This document shows, one piece after another, positions 63,882 through 64,000 of a DNA stretch of 64,000 nt (positions are counted from its first letter, which is position 1; each line of letters opens with the position of its first letter). This DNA comes from Rahnella woolbedingensis. GTDB taxonomy: Bacteria > Pseudomonadota > Gammaproteobacteria > Enterobacterales > Enterobacteriaceae. A program made the translations under genes and the position numbers. The stretch covers positions 186,001 through 250,000 of the forward strand of contig NZ_RAHH01000003.1 of the NCBI RefSeq assembly GCF_003602095.1. Reading direction: 5' to 3'. A model generated the notes under the pieces. It did not search any database. It saw only the letters and a list, made by a program, of their open reading frames with translations, and was not told the origin of the DNA.

Positions 63882-64000
63882 ATAAAAATCTCAACGGAGG
63901 AGGCTGCAGTTGCCGTCGTAACTGGCATGCTGCCACTGGTATTTCTTCCTCATATCCCTTCAGCAGGCTTTTTGGCGGCATTATGTGCCTTCGCCTGGGC
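63882..64000 (+). CDS. comEC: ComEC/YcaI-family protein, N-terminal part (cut by window edge)
   Basis: The frame open from 63819 to the edge encodes IKISTEEAAVAVVTGMLPLV and then a hydrophobic helix with FLAALCAFAW. This resembles the first membrane helix of ComEC/YcaI (E. coli starts MKITTVGVCIICGIFPLL), and ihfB-ycaI adjacency is the E. coli order. ComEC is an inner-membrane DNA-uptake channel. There is no ATG, GTG or TTG in frame before 63927. The only position with a good ribosome-binding site (AGGGAG, 63870-63875) is an ATA at 63882. The conventional alternative, ATG at 63927, would remove 15 residues and has no such site. Confidence 0.6.
   Translation, partial: MKISTEEAAVAVVTGMLPLVFLPHIPSAGFLAALCAFAW

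Noticed and set aside
63671-63928. 85-codon leftward frame after ihfB
   Set aside because: It reads back through the ihfB terminator and over the comEC start region, and has no family resemblance.

Overview
The window reads as a chromosomal core segment of an enterobacterium (Enterobacterales). Nearly every protein is a close full-length relative of an E. coli K-12 protein, and the gene order from artJ to ihfB follows the 19-21 min region of E. coli. Several E. coli genes are missing at their usual places (aqpZ, macAB, serW tRNA, ycaC/ycaK/ycaM/ycaN, ycaP, ycaL). The sanA, maeA and cdd genes sit on the left flank instead of the E. coli neighbours. Moderate GC, an ERIC-type repeat and this gene content suggest Yersiniaceae, perhaps close to Rahnella; the genus is inference. 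No prophage, insertion sequence, CRISPR array, rRNA or tRNA was seen.

Layout. 1-1.4 kb: an AT-rich patch with the end of a LysR-type regulator, an orphan LuxR-type regulator, terminators and an 11-bp tandem repeat. 1.5-5.4 kb: sanA, maeA, cdd (leftward). 5.5-9.6 kb: an ERIC-like element, then arginine uptake genes artJ, artM, artQ, artI, artP with tandem ARG boxes. 9.8-24.1 kb: ybjP, ybjQ-amiD, ybjS, ybjT, ltaE, poxB, hcr-hcp, lysO, ybjD, ybjX. 24.4-34.8 kb: cspD, clpS-clpA, infA, aat, cydDC, trxB, lrp. 34.9-42.1 kb: ftsK (with a LexA box), lolA, rarA, serS. 42.2-50 kb: a six-gene anaerobic molybdoenzyme operon (YnfE-like subunit, DmsA, DmsB, DmsC, DmsD, NapF-like ferredoxin). 50-58 kb: ycaD, pflA, pflB, focA, ycaO. 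58-64 kb: serC-aroA, cmk, rpsA, ihfB and the start of comEC.

How it fits together. Anaerobic and redox physiology is prominent: focA-pflB with its activase, the Dms/Ynf-type reductase operon, hcp-hcr for nitrosative stress, poxB, the cydDC exporter needed for cytochrome bd, and trxB. Regulatory sites visible in the DNA match known control of these genes: FNR-like sites placed near -41 at focA and dmsA, an NsrR palindrome at hcp, a sigma-S type -10 at poxB, tandem ARG boxes at artJ, a CRP site at cdd and a LexA box at ftsK. The most unusual observations are the hybrid ynfE/dmsA operon with an added NapF-like gene, the ERIC-like element carrying an insertion and abutting the artJ stop codon, the apparent AUA start of comEC, an orphan leftward terminator upstream of trxB, and the TolA-like tail on SanA. 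I did not find a clearly new multi-gene system; most of the window is conserved core genome.
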